NCBI GenBank assembly: GCA_963920525.1 | Contig: OY986435.1 | Location: forward strand, 261,890,962-261,954,961 | Source of the DNA: Dichetophora obliterata | Taxonomy: Eukaryota; Arthropoda; Insecta; Diptera; Sciomyzidae | DNA length: 64,000 nt | Reading direction: 5' to 3' | Shown here: positions 11,009-20,923 of the stretch, piece after piece | How the letters are laid out: each line of letters begins with the position of its first letter | How positions within the stretch are numbered: the first letter of the stretch is position 1 | Notes under the pieces: generated by a model | What the model was told of the DNA's origin: nothing | Seen by the model: the letters and a program-made list of their open reading frames with translations, nothing else | Database searches by the model: none | Made by a program: the position numbers and the translations under genes

Positions 11009-11515
11009 AGCGGGGTTCACATGGTTCTACATGTTGTCACGCATTGTAGGACAAGCCTCGTATTTGACCGTTCGAACGCTCGATACAGCCGACTGACAAC
11101 ATGTTATCCATGACACAATTATTTTACAAGGTAGCCGTGACAGCTTTTTGGCGATTGGTAGTTGTCAAAAACAGCTAAAGAATGTTGTAGTTTGCTGCTG
11201 TTGACTAGCTATGTGCTTATTTTTAACTTACCTTTGATTCATTAAATTTATTCGCGAAGTTGATTGAAATGTTTTTAGTTTGTTGCGGTTGACTACCTAT
11301 GCTTAATTCGTCGCTTATTTTTTCACTTTTCTTTGATTAATTGCATAAACAGCTAATTTTGACAACTACCCATCGCCGCTCGTGAGAAAAAAGCCAGTCT
11401 ACGCGGCTACCTTGTAAAATAATTGTATCATGCATGTTATCTTGAATTAGAAATATTTCAAATTCAAGGCCGTCACGCCAGGCGTGACAACATGTAGGAT
11501 CATGTAAACCCCGCT
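11009..11515. mobile_element. MITE with AGCGGGGTT ends, inside M copy 1
   Basis: Left end AGCGGGGTTCACATGGTTCT and right end read inward AGCGGGGTTTACATGATCCT, both followed by ACATGTTGTCACGC. The flanking duplication is AAT or TA; the exact split is ambiguous. It splits the M element at a position where copy 2 is continuous. It carries element C copy 1. Confidence 0.8.
11109..11432. mobile_element. MITE family C, copy 1 (324 bp)
   Basis: Ends CATGACACAATTATTTTACA and, read inward, CATGATACAATTATTTTACA, continuing AGGTAGCC. A 9-bp duplication CATGTTATC lies at 11100-11108 and 11433-11441. It differs from copy 2 (16039-16361) at roughly ten positions. No coding capacity. Confidence 0.9.
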
Positions 11516-11955
11516 AATGAGAATGCACTATGAAAGCAAGAATTGGCAAATATATCAAAATGGATGAGTTTGACAGTTATGGTCACTTAGAAAGAGAACA
11601 CATTCAGCCCTAACAGTACCTTGTCTAATTCTACTATGGCAGCAAGCAACCATTAATAAGTTTATCTGCTGACAAATCGTTCCTTCATAAAGAAATCATG
11701 AAGGATATTTACTGTTTTTCTGTCAATGTATATGTAGATCTGTAGCAGAACTAAAATATATTTACAAAAACAATTACCAAACAAATCTACTACAACGATG
11801 AACAGAGAAGAGCAGTATCACATGGGTTGCGCAACGTTAGAGGGGATGAACCGAATTGGCGGCGGAAAATAATCAGTACTTTGCTTGCTATGTTTTTTGT
11901 TTGCCTGGTAGCAAGATCTCAAGTGGAGGCATTAAAAGAGACTTCACGGCCAGTC

Positions 11956-12508
11956 CATGGTGTAAGAAAACCAGGTGTTAGTGAGTTTTTGACAACACCA
12001 TGAATTTCTTTTCTTCTGTCAAAAAATTGTGAGTGAAAGAGCGGAACTGTTGATAGTTGTCAAATTGTGTTAATTGTTTGAGTTGCTAGATGATGTGCTA
12101 TAGTTTTTATTGTGCGAATTAAGTATAAATAAATATTAAACGCAAAGTTTTGCAGTTGTCTTCGCCGATTTGACAAGTTTGTCGTTGAATGTTTTTGCCA
12201 TTTTATCAGAAACGTGCGCTGGAAGGTGCCGCCGACATTGCCCAGCATGCAAATTGTCTTGCATTCACATCGTTTTTTTTTTTTGCATAACGCACTGCGT
12301 CTCATATTTTTATAGTTTTCCATATCACTTTATTCTCACTTTAGTCTCAGTAAAAATCTTATAAACTTGCAGAAAGACACGAATTTAACAAAATTTGTTT
12401 TCATTGCAATTCACTGTCAGCTGTTTTTGACAAGAGCTGGGAAACATAATTTTATCATTTTGAGAAAGAAGTGTCAAACTCACTAACACCTCTATTTCTT
12501 CCACCATG
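11956..12508. mobile_element. MITE family D, copy 1 (553 bp)
   Basis: Ends CATGGTGTAAGAAAACCAGG and, read inward, CATGGTGGAAGAAATAGAGG, both leading to TGTTAGTGAGTTTGACA. A perfect 8-bp duplication GGCCAGTC lies at 11948-11955 and 12509-12516. The uninterrupted E copy shows a single related 8-mer (GACCCATC) at this point. Confidence 0.9.
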
Positions 12509-12568
12509 GGCCAGTCAAACAAAAACCACATATCAAAAATTTTAAATTTATTTTATTTTAGCCTAAAG

Positions 12569-12766
12569 CATAGATGCCCAGTAGTGGCTGATATCAGCAA
12601 ATTAAACTCACACGCATACTTACGCTCTTTTGTTTGATCGTCAATCAACCAATAGGAAATCAGCATGTTGAGTGGGAGAGACAAACTGCACTTGCAGAAC
12701 TTCTGTGTCACTCTCACCAGTAGTATTTCGTCACTCTCACCAATTCTACTACCTTGGGCATCTATG
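12569..12766. mobile_element. MITE family F (198 bp)
   Basis: Ends CATAGATGCCCAGTAGTGG and, read inward, CATAGATGCCCAAGGTAGTA. A perfect 8-bp duplication GCCTAAAG lies at 12561-12568 and 12767-12774. The length and CATAG end suit a hAT-like non-autonomous element. Confidence 0.9.
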
Positions 12767-13404
12767 GCCTAAAGCTAGCTCTACATATACATTGAAAAAA
12801 ACAGTAACATTCAATAGCTGCATTCCCATGGTCGTTGATATAGAGCGCGGCTGTATTTTATTCACAAAACAAAAACAAAAATTAAAATTAGCTCAATTTC
12901 TAGCTCTATTTCTGATCTTAAAATGCTGCCAAGTTTCAAGCATTTTTTATCAAAACGAACATAGTTGGCAAATCTAAATAACTATTCATTTTCCTATTTT
13001 GATGTTTCGCCGCTCAATGGGAGCATGCATGGTGTAAAGGCAAATTTACACATTTCATTAAAAACGATCATTGGCGTCGGAAGCGGGGGCAAAAGGGGGG
13101 CAGTCGCCCCCCACTTTTTTAGCTAGTTAAACAATTTAAAAGGAAAACTTCAAAAGTTATTCAAAATATCAGTTTTTTTTACAACGATAATATTTTTGTA
13201 TTATATATTTTCCTCTTCTTTCTCTCTTCTTCATAAGCATGCTTGCGGATAACCATTTTCTTTCTCTGTGTTTGCAAAAAGATAGAACAAAATGTAGAGT
13301 TTCTACTGCAAACCCACCACTTCAGTTTAAAAGCACCCTTAAGTATGTAGCTTAATGCTTGTTAATTTTGCAACTCTGGTAAGAAAAAATTTGACATGTT
13401 CTTA

Positions 13405-13723
13405 GGGGCTTTCCATACTGGACGACATGTTGTACGATAAGTTAGATGGAAAACTAATGGGACTATTTGATTGAGCGTTCGAACGATCCAACTTGTAAAG
13501 CAACATCATTAATTGCAAGCTCTCAAGCAGAACATATCCGGCTAATAGCTAAGCAACTTTTAGATGCCCTAACAATTGAGCAGTAATTTTACATAATTGT
13601 ACAATATTGTACAATCGGCAGAAAAAAACCAAAAATTTCGACTTTCGTTTTAGCTTACGCATGGTACTACATGTTGTACAATCTGCCATTTTAGTCCAAT
13701 GTTTTGGACCATGCAAAAGCCCC
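13405..13723. mobile_element. GGGGCTTT-ended MITE inside the hAT
   Basis: Left end GGGGCTTTCCATACTGGACG and right end read inward GGGGCTTTTGCATGGTCCAA. TA may be the duplicated target. Subterminal ACATGTTGTAC occurs on both sides, a design shared with the elements at 10361-10861 and 11009-11515. It separates the transposase fragment from whatever preceded it. Confidence 0.65.
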
Positions 13724-14484
13724 TACTGTGAATTAGCTGATGAAAATCCACCTCGACGCTTTGAAGAAACATCAAATCCGGTTCCTTCAGTACAGTTGCC
13801 ATTATATGATCGGCTAAGAAAAGATTATTTCGAAATTTTAGATCTTCCCTCAAATGAGATAACGGCTAGATTCGATCAAACAGGTTGATATTTTACTTTT
13901 TTTTTTATTTTTGCAAGTTTACACCAGCTTCACTCAACCGACTCACTTTGATTTAACATTCGGTGAGTCGGTTGAGTGAAGCTAGTGTAAACTGGCACTT
14001 TGTAAATCTTATTGTACATTTAAACAGATCTTGACACTCTGGAATCGTTGGAAAATATTGTAATCGAAGCCTTCAACGGAAAAGTGCCTTCTGAACAAAA
14101 TCTAAAAACAAAACTAGATCTTTATGCAGATGACTTTTTTGCAGATGAAATTGCTGAAGCAATTGCCTGGCCAAACACCTTGAAATTGTAGTGGCATTGT
14201 ATCCCAATTTGCTGTATCCCAATACTGTAAAAAAACTATTAAATGAATTTGAAAAACTTATTGCTTTGCTTTTGACTGTGCCTGCATCAGCAGCTTCATC
14301 TGAGCTTTCTTTTAGTGCACTAAGACGACTTAAAACGTATCTTCGAGCAACTATGACACAGAAACGACTCACTCATGCGGCACTTATACACATTCACAAA
14401 GATAAAACCGAAGAATTGAATTCGATGGAGGTGGTGAAAGAGTTTGTTTCTCGCAAGTACAGAAAGAAACATTTTGGAATAATT
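13724..14484 (+). pseudogene. hAT transposase, C-terminal part with intron and frameshift
   Basis: Exon-like segment 13724-13883 reads ELADENPPRRFEETSNPVPS and on to NEITARFDQT. A GT at 13884 and an AAACAG at 14022-14027 bound an intron, after which DLDTLESLENIVIEAFNGK continues in frame. A frameshift near 14187 moves the reading to IVVALYPNLLYPNTVKKLLN. The hATC dimerisation region follows: TVPASAASSELSFSALRRLK, then TYLRATMTQKRLTHAALIHI. The SSELSFSALRRLKTYLR string is typical of the ZMYM1-like hAT branch. The N-terminal zinc finger and most of the catalytic domain are missing, so the copy is not functional. Confidence 0.8.
13913..13996. repeat. Small hairpin in the transposase intron
   Basis: AGTTTACACCAGCTTCACTC with CAACCGACTCAC is followed after a short loop by the near-exact reverse complement. 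A related but longer arrangement (CTCACTCATCCGATTCAC and GTGAGTAGGTTGAGTGAG) occurs at 48590-48860. Confidence 0.7.
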
Positions 14485-15277
14485 TGTACCTTATTGCATT
14501 TAAACCATGTAAAGATATACATAATCTTGCTTTATAAAAGCAACCATTATTTCTTATATTTTCATATTACCATATGAAAGATCCTTTAAAGAATGATCTC
14601 TAATATTAAAATTGGAAGAACTTTTAAAAATAATGAAATTTTAATATTTTTTATATATTTTTATATTTTTTTTATTTTAAACTAAAATAAAAAATTTGTT
14701 TATTCACATTCATGTTTCTTTGAAGAAATTTTGGTGAACTTTTTTTTGCACCACCATTTGTACAGCCCCCCCATTTGTACTGCCCCCCAGATGAAATTAG
14801 CTTCCGACGCGCTTGAAAACGATGATAGTGAACGTTGAACGATGACAGTGAATCAATTTTTAATTTACATTATTCAAAGCGTAAATTTGAAATTTGATGG
14901 ATGATTCGGTGTTGAATGTCAAAATATATTCTCTGGCTGATTAATTTTATTGACTTTTAAAAAATTAAGTAAATAAAAGCTATTCAGCAATTAAATAAAA
15001 AAAAAAGTATAAACTTTCTGCTTCAAATTATGTTAACACCTTTCAATTGTGTTTTAGTACGAATGACACATCAGTTCGGTTTGCTTTCACTTTCATCAAA
15101 AGTAGGAAGACCTTCTTCTTCTTTCACTGTTCAATGTGGATGACAATCATCTTCATTTTAAAGATGAAACTCAATTTACATTTTACAAATCAGATGATTC
15201 ATCCAAAGTGAAGGATGATAGTGCATCGTGTAAATTCGCCTTAAGAAAACCAGGTGTTAGTGAATTTTAGACAACAC

Positions 15278-16404
15278 CATAGAAATAAAAGATAAGGAAG
15301 TGGTGTTATACTCACACACACTATACGTGTGTAGAAGGAATTTTCGTCGCTGAGGAAGAGAGATAGAGCGTCGTTATTTGACATAAACTCTTCCCGAGCA
15401 AAAAAAAAAGTCTTTTTGAGAGGAAGAACATCTGTCAAAACACAAGTTCTGCTTCATGAGCGCATTCATTATTTAGGGTGGCAAGGGCCTTAATTTTTTT
15501 TTCATATTGGGATAAGCTTTAATAGTTATTTATTTGTTTACAATTTCTTTGAAAACTTGACATGAAATTAAAGTGGATTAGCAACCTAAGGTTACAAGCT
15601 ATAACTACGTATTTTTATATAAAAAAACTAATTAAAAGCCCACAGTTCGAAAAAAACTACACAAAACTATTTATTTTAAAAGAGTTTAATTTGGTATGTA
15701 TTTAATTGTTTAGTTTTTGTGTTATTTTAATATCAATTAGTTTATAAATAGTTTTTTGAAATGAATTCTTAAAAAATCATTTAAAGTAACTTTTGTCGTT
15801 TCAGTCTCATTCTGAGTTCATGTCTTTTACATTATTTTAGCAATGCTTTTCTCTGTAAAAAATTGGTAACGTAACATATTATATAACGGTGGTATATAAA
15901 AATTGCATAGTAAGCATACATCTAAAAAATAAAAAATAATTTACGCCTTTATTTACTACATAATTGAATGCGGCCCTGTTTGAATGTTTTTGTGTCTGTG
16001 TCAACTTCACTGTGTTTGTAAAATACTTCATTCCACTTCATGATACAATTATTTTACAAGGTAGCCGTGACAGCTTTTTGGCGATTGGTAGTTGTCAAAA
16101 ACAGCTAAAGAATGTTGTAGTTTGCTGCTGTTGACTAGCAATGTGCTTTTTTTAACTTATCTTTGATTCATTAAATTTATACGCGAAGTTGATTGAAATG
16201 TTTTTAGTTTGTTGCGGTTGACTAGCTATGCTTAATTCGTCGCTTATTTTTTCACTTTTCTTTGATTTATTGCATAAACAGCTAATTTTGACAACTACCC
16301 ATCGCCGCTCGTGAGAAAAAAGCCAGTCTGCGCGGCTACCTTGTAAAATAATTGTATCATGATTCCACTTCAACTACACCGCTTCCTTATATTTTACTTC
16401 TATG
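15278..16404. mobile_element. Element K, hAT-like, inside D copy 2
   Basis: Ends CATAGAAATAAAAGATAAGG and, read inward, CATAGAAGTAAAATATAAGG. A perfect 8-bp duplication GACAACAC lies at 15270-15277 and 16405-16412. About 800 bp remain after removing element C copy 2. No transposase recognised; the interior is AT-rich with scattered TTTATTTAT-type runs. Confidence 0.88.
16039..16361. mobile_element. MITE family C, copy 2 (323 bp), inside element K
   Basis: Ends CATGATACAATTATTTTACA on both sides (inward), with a perfect 9-bp duplication ATTCCACTT at 16030-16038 and 16362-16370. Nearly the same as C copy 1. It therefore sits three levels inside another member of its own family (C copy 3). Confidence 0.92.
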
Positions 16405-17012
16405 GACAACACCATGAATTTCTTTGCTTCTGTCAAAAAACTGTGAGCGAAAGAGCGGAACTGCTGATAGTTGTCAAATTGTGTTATTTGTTCGAGTTGC
16501 TAGATGATGTGCTATAGTTTTTATTATGCGAATTAAGTATACATAAATATTTAATGCAATTTATTGTGCCGAGTTTTATTGACAAAAAGTTATTGCAGTA
16601 GTCTTCGCCGATTTGCCAAGTTTGTCATTGAATGTTTTGGCCATTTTATCAGAAACGTGCGCTAGAAGGTGCCGCCGACATGAAGCTTTGGCCAGCATGC
16701 AAATTGCCTTGCATTCACATCGTTTTTTTTTCATAACGCTCAGCGTCTCATATATTTTTTATTGTTTTCCATATCACTTTATTCTAACTTTAATCTCAGT
16801 ACAAATCTTACAAAATTGCAGAAAGACACGAATTTAACAAAAGTTGTTTTCATTGCAATTCACCATCAGCTGTTTTTGACAAGAGCGGGGAAACATAATT
16901 TTATCATTTTGAGAGAGAAGTGTCCAACTCACTAACACCTCTATTTCTTACACCATGGGGAGCATGGTATAATTATTTGACAAGGTAGCCATCATGATTC
17001 AATTATTATAAG

Positions 17013-17566
17013 CATGGTAGAAGAATAGAGGTAGTCGCACGGCTGAGAGCGAACTACCATAACTGTCAAAAGGCAACTGACAGCTCATACAAAATCTGAA
17101 ACAGATGAGAATGCGATGAGAAAGAAAAAATTAAAAAGAATCTGTTATGGCTGAAACTATTTTGCTTTTTAATTTTTTATTGATCAATTAATTAAAATAT
17201 GATTTTGTGCAGCTGTTCAAGTAATTTATATGAGGTTCCCAAAAATCATTTTCGTGGAAGTGTCTACAGCATATTTTTCAAATTTTTGGCACATGCCATG
17301 TTTCATCGTTGTCTTCTAGGCTCGTCAGCTGGAATACGAAAATTCGGCCCATATTCCTTGCCGAAATGTTTTTAGCACAACCCGCACTTCATTTAAAAAA
17401 AAATAATTCACTTTTATTCAAGTTTTTAAACACAATACAAAAATATCCAATTGGAGTAATTTAATTTTTCTTTGTTATCTTTAAAAAAAACTAATTTTGA
17501 CAATTCTGGTAGTATTGTCAAAGCGATCACGATTAGTCACGAGACTACCTGTATTATTCTGCCATG
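17013..17566. mobile_element. MITE family G, copy 1 (554 bp)
   Basis: Ends CATGGTAGAAGAATAGAGGT and, read inward, CATGGCAGAATAATACAGGT, followed by AGTC. A perfect 8-bp duplication ATTATAAG lies at 17005-17012 and 17567-17574, splitting the left inverted end of element H. Confidence 0.9.
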
Positions 17567-18102
17567 ATTATAAGGTTATTCGTATTTTTGACGTTTTCTC
17601 AATTTAGTATGCTTATTTGAAAATGAGAGTATCATACTAATTATAAACATACAAAATATCATACTAATTAGTACTATATTGACTACTATTAATTTTGTTC
17701 TAGTACTTTTATTGCTCCGATTTCTTAGTGCATTAATAACTTTTTAAATTATTTTTATTTACTAACTTCAATGAAAATTATGTTAATAAATATATAAGTA
17801 ATATAAATACAAAAATAAATTTAGTTTTGTTCGTATATTTTAATAAACACTTTAAACCTAACTATTAAACCTAAACAAGAGCGTTTAGTGGCGCGTTCTA
17901 AATAAGTTAATTAACCGAGTTAATTGCGTAATTGTATTAAAAAGAAATTGCCATCACAAAATTATTAGGATCTTTACAAAAATTTTAGATCCATGGTAAG
18001 AGCATTTATAATTTCTTAAATTGTTAAGAAAGAAAAAAGAAACAAAAATTCGTCAAAACAAAAATAAATCACGGTCGCATAATACGCATTATTCTTACTG
18101 TA

Positions 18103-19251
18103 TACATAATGTGACCAACCGTACTCCTTTTGGAAGTGTTTTACTTTTTTTTTCTCACTGTACTTCTTGTATCGAAGTACGCTGAAAAGGACTTATTTTT
18201 ACTTGTTGTACTTCTTTTTGACATCATTTTGACAATTTTTTCATAAATCTATTTAAAATAAACCTCTCTTACTACTGCAAAAAATTATTTAACGTTTGTT
18301 TCTGTACTCGATTCAAGTAACTTTATTTATTTTAAGGTAGGTGCCCAGTGTGACGACCGAAATGTTGACTTTTTTCATAAATTTTTTAAATAAGTAAATA
18401 AAATGCGATCGTTTTGAAATTTTAACATGTTATTATTGATGTAAAATGTGCAAAAGAATTTTCTGTGACTTGATTGTACATTAATTTGCTTATAGTTATC
18501 TATATCAAAGAAGAGTACTCGAAAGAAGGTGTGTTTTTTGGGGGAAGCACCCAGCCTTACGTGTTCATCTGAAATATAAAAATCAAAGAGAATATCGTTC
18601 TGCAGGCTTTATTGTAGTGCACTACCCTATAATATGTATATTAAAAAAAAAAACAAATAAAAAATAACGAACTTGTGAAAAACAATTTGTAACTCTAACT
18701 TTTCTAATTTGTTTAAAAAATTAACTCATTGAAAAATTGATTGTTTTCAAGTTCCAGAACTAGCTATGTATGCCTTAAATAACAGGTGAAATTTTTAGCC
18801 AAATCGGTCGAATAGTTTTTAGTTAGTGTTTTCCCGAAGTTTCAAAAACGTAGTTTCGAAAAAAACCTGTATAAAGTTTTCACACTTTAAAATATTTTAA
18901 CTTTAAAATTTTTTCAATTTAGGTTTAAGACTTTTATAGTATATTTTAAAGATTTAATTTATATATTCTATTACGAAAAATCAAAAAAATTTATTTATTG
19001 AATTTGTCAAACTGGTGGACTACTACTTTAATAAGCAATGAATTGTAAGCTGAATCTAATTTAAAATCTCTTATAAATTAAACTGTTTGTTTAATGGATT
19101 TATTCATGCATCTTTTAATATCTTCGTTATATTTTTTGGATGTACTTCTATTTTGTAATTCTATATTTATTCTATGTACTTCTTTTGTGTCTCTTTTTAA
19201 AGTCTGTGCGTGTACTTCTTTTTGCTTTGAAAATGTTGGTCACATTATGTA
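18103..19251. mobile_element. Element J, TA-flanked, inside element H
   Basis: Ends TACATAATGTGACCAACCGT and, read inward, TACATAATGTGACCAACATT, with TA on both sides (18101-18102, 19252-19253). GTACTTCTTTTT-like motifs follow both ends. The interior has no recognisable transposase; the open frame at 19094-19351 runs across the right end and is not a gene. Confidence 0.75.
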
Positions 19252-20052
19252 TACACCACGTTTTTGTGCCACAAGCTGCGTATGTTTAATCCCTTACAAT
19301 TTTATTTTTGCAAATTACATCAACAACACGGCGTTCATTGAATACCACTAGTATTTCTTTATAATTTGTTTTTTGCCTTAACTAACTTTCCTCTGAATTA
19401 CACTTTCAATTAATAAAATTCACTAATTAGGTTTTGAGCAATAGCAAAAATAACTTTTTATTTTAAATTTGCAAAGGAGCTTTCTAAATTCCTAGAATAT
19501 ACTTACAACATAGCATGCACTTACGACGCAACACCTACATAGTTTCTTATTAACTTGGCAAGAAATCATTGAAAAACTACTACACTAGAAAACTACACAA
19601 CGAAACACTGAAACATACCTTTTTTTTCCAACAGAACAAAACACTGCTAGCAGATTGTCAAAATATGTTTGTTTATAAAAAATAAGCATACGTCAAAAAA
19701 TACGAATAACCCATGGCAGAATAACCAGGCAGGCTCACTAGAAACACGCTCTCTACGACAAATAAAACAATAACAAATGCGTAGCTATAATGTCAAAATA
19801 TATTTTGTCAATTCAAAGCAGCCGTACATAGCGACACAAACAAATTGGTTACTGAACATTCTAACTAGTAGTCAAATGAAAATTTTATTAAATGTTAATT
19901 TTTATTTGCTTTATTTACAGCCAAAATACAATTCATTCTGTATTATAACTTAAAACACAGCTTATTTTATTAAATTTGTAATGATTTTATTATTTCTTAT
20001 ATTTTCACACAAAAAATCTGGGCACTCGCTTTATTTATACGGTTACGAGTAA

Positions 20053-20700
20053 TAGCCGATACACATTGACTGCGACTAGCGACGAACGCCAATTGTCAAA
20101 AAATAGAACGCATGTTTTCTTATGAAGATGTATTTTTTGAAGACGGCACGACAAAGAGAGAACACGACCACAATTGTTGCTGCCGCAGACTTCAATCTAC
20201 TTCTAATTTTATAGACGACAAGAGCGAACGAGCAGAGTTTGTTTATGTTTTGTATGAAATACAGATTGTCGCTGTTGAGTTCATTATAATCAAGTCGTCG
20301 AGAATACTGCGACATTTCTCTCTGACGGCAAGTTTCCGTTTTGTCGGTGGACGACTGTTGCAGTCAATGTGTTAGCCGATACACATTGACTGCAACAGAC
20401 GTCCACCGACAAAACGAAAACTTGCCGTCAGAGAGAAATGTCGCAGTATTCTCGACGACTTGATTATAATGAACTCAACAGCGACAATCTGTATTTCATA
20501 CAAAACATAAACAAACTCTGCTCGTTCGCTCTTGTCGTCTATAAAATTAGAAGTAGATTGAAGTCTGCGGCAGCAACAATTGTGGTCGTGTTCTCTCTTT
20601 GTCGTGCCGTCTTCAAAAAATACATCTTCATAAGAAAACATGCGTTCTATTTTTTGACAATTGGCGTTCGTCGCTAGTCGCAGTCAATGTGTATCGGCTA
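20053..20700. repeat. 648-bp near-perfect palindrome
   Basis: Two 320-bp arms around an 8-base spacer (20373-20380). The outer ends are TAGCCGATACACATTGACTG and its reverse complement; TA may be the target duplication. Only a few differences were seen between arms (for example near 20338 and 20353). Each arm also ends inward with GCAGTCAATGTGT, so each looks like an element with ACACATTGACTGC ends, joined head to head. Both strands give the same translation, which is a consequence of the symmetry. Confidence 0.92.
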
Positions 20701-20813
20701 TAAATTATACATTCCTATGGCTGAACGAGTGAACATCAAATGTAAAAAGTGACATTATACCTACGCCTTTGTTTTGCTCTGTCGTTTCATGCTCTCCGAA
20801 TTGCATCTACCTG

Positions 20814-20923
20814 GGGCCGAATTACAGCATCCGTGATCGAGCAAAATTGTACAAGATTGATAGGCACTTGTCTCGTCATGCCCTTCGTAATATTGCTCGA
20901 TCACGGATGCTGTAATTCGGCCC
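20814..20923. mobile_element. 110-bp hairpin MITE with CTG duplication
   Basis: Perfect inverted ends GGGCCGAATTACAGCATCCG, extended by TGATCGAGCAA, flanked by CTG at 20811-20813 and 20924-20926. Removing it restores CTACCTG-ATTATTCTGCCATG, the normal right end of element G. Confidence 0.88.

Larger units (their letters stand above)
10914..11638. mobile_element. MITE family M, copy 1, carrying a nested pair of elements
   Basis: Ends CATGGCAAAATTAGGCAAGG and, read inward, CATAGTAGAATTAGACAAGG, followed by GTA(G/C)TGTTAGGGC. A perfect 8-bp duplication GCAGCAAG sits at 10906-10913 and 11639-11646. Without its insertion the element is about 218 bp, the same as copy 2 at 53391-53605, which lacks the insertion. 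Confidence 0.88.
11710..12806 (+). mobile_element. Repeat family E, copy 2, with two insertions
   Basis: Inverted ends TACTGTTTTTCTGTCAATGT and, read inward, TACTGTTTTTTTCAATGTAT. The body from 11879 matches the minus strand of 8665-8852, but is broken by element D (11956-12508) and element F (12569-12766), each with its own 8-bp duplication. It may be flanked by TA (possible Tc1/mariner-type); superfamily not established. Confidence 0.65.
13069..14815 (+). mobile_element. hAT transposon (ZMYM1-like transposase), 1747 bp
   Basis: Ends CATTGGCGTCGGAAGCGGGG and, read inward, CAAGCGCGTCGGAAGCTAAT, with a perfect 8-bp duplication AAAACGAT at 13061-13068 and 14816-14823. Subterminal blocks of GGGGGGC/GCCCCCC lie at both ends. 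It contains a split, partly readable transposase (13724-14577) and has itself been entered by a GGGGC-ended MITE (13405-13723) and a small hairpin (13913-13996). Confidence 0.9.
13038..15241 (+). mobile_element. MITE family Hb, copy 2, carrying a hAT transposon
   Basis: Ends AGGCAAATTTACACATTTCA and, read inward, AGGCGAATTTACACGATGCA, with TAA at 13035-13037 and 15242-15244. The body outside the hAT insertion is nearly identical to the reverse complement of 9486-9932. The target is visible in D copy 1 as GGTGTAAGAAAAC. Confidence 0.88.
13028..16957. mobile_element. MITE family D, copy 2, carrying two insertions
   Basis: Starts CATGGTGTAA at 13028, resumes GAAAACCAGGTGTTAGTGAA at 15245, then ACAACACCATGAATTTCTTT from 16406 to CACCATG at 16957. 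It is flanked by the 9-bp duplication GGGAGCATG (13019-13027 and 16958-16966), which overlaps the first four bases of element C copy 3. Comparison with D copy 1 shows that the Hb element and element K were added. Stripped of insertions it is about 570 bp. Confidence 0.87.

Noticed and set aside
20112..20641. Two identical 79-89 residue open frames on opposite strands
   Set aside because: They are a direct consequence of the palindrome at 20053-20700. Identical translations on both arms are expected from symmetry, and no domain is recognisable.
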